Assembly (NCBI GenBank): GCA_009885425.1
Contig: VFKS01000224.1
Location: 1-5,452 of the forward strand
Direction: 5' to 3'
DNA: 5,452 nt
Source of the DNA: Novosphingobium sp.
Lineage (GTDB): Bacteria; Pseudomonadota; Alphaproteobacteria; Sphingomonadales; Sphingomonadaceae
A program made the translations under genes and the position numbers. This document shows positions 4,678 through 5,452 of this stretch, piece by piece (the first letter of the stretch is position 1; each line of letters begins with the position of its first letter). The notes under the pieces were generated by a model. That model was not told the origin of the DNA. It was given only the letters and a program-made list of their open reading frames with translations, and ran no database searches.

Positions 4678-5452
4678 AGCGGACAGCAGCCGGGCAGGGA
4701 GCCCGCCCTGCTCGATCCACAATCCGGACACTGCGCAAGGTCGCGGTGAATCCGCGCGCTGCGGTCAGTTTCAGTGGCTCGCCGACTGCAGACAGGTCCG
4801 CACCAGCAGTCTTGAAGCAACGCAGCGCGATCCGGGTCTCGATCAGTTTGCCCGATTTCGCCGCGCGCACTGTCTTGCTGAGGTCGAGCTTGGCACCGCC
4901 GAGCGAGAGCTGAACCGGGCCAGCGCCCAGCCGGTCAATCCGCCATTCGATTTGCAGCTCAGCGCCTTGCTCGGCTTTAGCTGCCAGGTTCACCGGATTG
5001 CCCTGGATCGCAAAGCTGCCCGGCCCGTTCCAGCTGAACTGGCGGGCATCTTCTTGCGCGGTCAGGTCAACCGCGCGGCTGGTGATCGATCCATCGTTGG
5101 AAAAGAACCACGGCGCCGGGGCTTTGCCGCGCAGGAAAAAGATCGCGGTATTGTCAAACGCCGAAAGGTCGAGCCGGGGATCTTCGTTGACCCGGCCAAC
5201 TTGGCTGCGCTGGCCATAGCTGAGCCCGTAGCCGACCGGAAACAGCGGGGCATCCATCGGCGAACGGGCATCGGCGGGCCAGGCAAAAGGCAGCTTGCCG
5301 GTAAAGACCCGCGGCGATTGGCCATTGGCAGCGGCGATCAGCACGTCGGCCACACCTGCACCCTGGGTGCCCGGCAGCCATGCCGCGACGAAGGCATCGG
5401 CCTTGTTCAACAGCGGCCCCGCGAACAGGGGCCGCCCCGACAGGAACACCAC
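4676..5452 (-). CDS. Glycoside hydrolase family 3 beta-glucosidase, ExoP type (C-terminal part, gene cut by window edge)
   Basis: The last 258 or so codons of a GH3 enzyme that releases glucose from the non-reducing ends of beta-glucans or oligosaccharides. The reading frame is open to the window edge, so the valine codon there is internal and not a start. The first 80 residues are the end of the GH3 C-terminal domain: [40 protein letters not shown] and the hallmark [10 protein letters not shown]. Residues about 100-250 look like the extra beta-rich, galactose-binding-like domain found at the end of ExoP-type GH3 enzymes ([21 protein letters not shown] and LRSVRIVD near the end). The catalytic nucleophile and acid/base residues and any signal peptide lie outside the window. 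Only two cysteines (212 and 253 of the visible part) occur, a possible disulfide. Full enzymes of this type are about 800 residues or more. It ends 26 bp from the convergent tRNA-Ser. Confidence 0.9.
   Translation of the reverse strand: MVFLSGRPLFAGPLLNKADAFVAAWLPGTQGAGVADVLIAAANGQSPRVFTGKLPFAWPADARSPMDAPLFPVGYGLSYGQRSQVGRVNEDPRLDLSAFDNTAIFFLRGKAPAPWFFSNDGSITSRAVDLTAQEDARQFSWNGPGSFAIQGNPVNLAAKAEQGAELQIEWRIDRLGAGPVQLSLGGAKLDLSKTVRAAKSGKLIETRIALRCFKTAGADLSAVGEPLKLTAARGFTATLRSVRIVDRAGRAPCPAAVR

Noticed and set aside
4362..4820. Minus-strand open frame of 152 codons containing the GEIRTLGTELSVRRFSKPL stretch
   Set aside because: It reads across the antisense of tRNA-Ser and into the GH3 gene in another frame. 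This peptide is a well-known false translation of serine tRNA genes.

Overview
The window looks like an ordinary stretch of chromosome from a GC-rich alphaproteobacterium, most likely a member of Sphingomonadales (Erythrobacter, Novosphingobium or Sphingomonas type). This placement is an inference. It rests on the GC-rich codon use, the DUF1134 (EipA-type) envelope protein typical of Alphaproteobacteria, the small DUF983 membrane protein, the ExoP-type GH3 glucosidase, and a TATAGGCGC-type -10 element before the tRNA. I see no insertion sequence, phage gene, integrase, CRISPR array or plasmid function.

Layout from left to right. (1) A small GNAT acetyltransferase on + (37-480). (2) A minus-strand pair transcribed leftward: a class I aromatic/aspartate aminotransferase (2203 to 1025), followed after 2 bp by a RimJ/RimL-type GNAT acetyltransferase (1022 to 477). 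(3) A divergent + gene for a DUF983 zinc-ribbon membrane protein (2288-2737). (4) Two minus-strand cell-envelope genes: a DUF1134/EipA-like periplasmic protein (4365 to 3607) and then a DUF2059-like exported protein or lipoprotein (3543 to 2734). (5) A 193-bp divergent regulatory region (4366-4558) with repeated TTGCCG/CGGCAA elements and a good promoter for (6) tRNA-Ser(GCU) on + (4559-4650). (7) A hairpin, then the 3' end of a GH3 beta-glucosidase gene on minus (5452 to 4676), cut off by the window edge.

Gene packing is tight. Both convergent protein-gene pairs overlap by 4 bp at their stop codons (TTAG at 477-480, CTAG at 2734-2737). The aminotransferase and GNAT genes are probably co-transcribed. 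The two envelope genes are probably one unit or closely linked, with 63 bp between them. The other neighbours show no obvious shared pathway. There is no gene-free stretch over 300 bp. I found no convincing new biological system. The items most worth a second look are the DUF1134/DUF2059 envelope pair and the inverted-repeat-rich divergent region next to the tRNA.
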